Shown piece by piece: positions 6,704 to 6,875 of a DNA stretch of 6,875 bases. Source of the DNA: CAZQEZ01 sp964592475 (GTDB lineage Bacteria > Bacteroidota > Bacteroidia > Cytophagales > Cyclobacteriaceae); NCBI GenBank assembly GCA_964592475.1, contig CAZQEZ010000202.1, forward strand, positions 1 through 6,875. Reading direction: 5' to 3'. The translations under genes were made by a program, and so were the position numbers. The notes beneath the pieces were generated by a model. The model was not told the origin of the DNA and ran no database searches. It saw nothing but the letters and a program-made list of their open reading frames with translations. The first letter of the stretch is position 1; each line of letters opens with the position of its first letter.

Positions 6704-6840
6704 GGCCAGGGGGTGAGGAGTTTTTGACATTTTTAAGTAAATTTATTATGCTTTATATTTTCATTCTTTAGGTGTATTAAATTTCTGCTTTAATAAATTA
6801 TTTGCACTACTTAAGCTCTTTTCTTCCTCACCCCCTGGCC
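6704..6840. repeat. Perfect 16-bp inverted repeat pair flanking a 105-nt AT-rich spacer
   Basis: GGCCAGGGGGTGAGGA (6704-6719) and TCCTCACCCCCTGGCC (6825-6840) are exact reverse complements. The 105-nt spacer (6720-6824) is very AT-rich and has no gene I can support. The arm shares CAGGGGGTG with the left-edge repeat at 28-36. The pair may be two opposed copies of a dispersed repeat, or the ends of a small non-autonomous element. Confidence 0.75.
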
Positions 6841-6862
6841 CCCTCTCCATATGGAGAGGGGG
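6839..6862. repeat. 24-bp perfect GC-rich palindrome
   Basis: CCCCCTCTCCAT followed directly by its exact reverse complement, centred on CATATG at 6848-6853. It adjoins the inverted-repeat arm ending at 6840, overlapping it by two bases. It is followed by AAAGTCTGCT, which matches the segment after the G-tract at the left window edge. I recall similar C-rich/G-rich palindromes as recurrent intergenic repeats in Bacteroidota genomes. As a hairpin it has no T-tract on either strand, so it is not a classical intrinsic terminator. Confidence 0.8.
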
Positions 6863-6875
6863 AAAGTCTGCTTCA

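Noticed and set aside
6724..6749. TTGACA and TATTAT in the AT-rich spacer as a promoter
   Set aside because: The 14-nt spacing is too short, the consensus is wrong for this phylum, and no gene follows before the window ends.
6704..6875. CRISPR array at the right end
   Set aside because: The repeats are inverted and palindromic, with a single spacer-like interval of 105 nt. There are no regularly spaced direct repeats and no cas genes.

Overview
The window looks like a chromosomal fragment of a low-GC member of the Bacteroidota, probably in or near the Chitinophagaceae/Sphingobacteriia. The evidence is the character of the Tex, GreA and TlpA-like proteins, A/T-rich translation starts without Shine-Dalgarno sequences, and several matches to the Bacteroidota promoter element TAnnTTTG. 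The placement rests on recognising protein families, not on a search.

Layout, left to right. A partial GC-rich dispersed repeat (1-40) opens the window. A complete tex gene on the minus strand (133-2397) encodes an S1-domain nucleic-acid-binding protein. A 155-nt divergent intergenic region follows, with candidate promoters for both sides. On the plus strand come a membrane-anchored TlpA/ResA-like thioredoxin with a WCPPC active site (2553-3134), a glycogen-debranching enzyme GlgX with all GH13 catalytic residues (3254-5392), and then greA (5610-6083) and a HIT-family protein (6086-6478) that are almost certainly co-transcribed, with only 2 nt between them. The last 397 nt (6479-6875) hold no supported gene. 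They contain AT-rich sequence, a small palindrome, and a cluster of GC-rich inverted repeats from the same family as the left end.

The five genes do not form one pathway. Tex and GreA both act around RNA polymerase and transcripts. The thioredoxin acts in the periplasm on protein thiols. GlgX acts on storage polysaccharide in the cytoplasm. The HIT protein is a nucleotide hydrolase or transferase. All five look intact, and I see no mobile-element gene, CRISPR array, tRNA, rRNA or defence system.

The parts worth a second look are non-coding. (i) The roughly 160-nt greA leader has a well-spaced Bacteroidota-type promoter, a five-codon mini-ORF, and a terminator-like hairpin whose 3' arm carries a perfect Shine-Dalgarno sequence with no start codon in range. 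(ii) The repeat family at both window ends suggests the window is a contig broken at dispersed repeats. I did not find convincing evidence of a wholly new multi-gene system.
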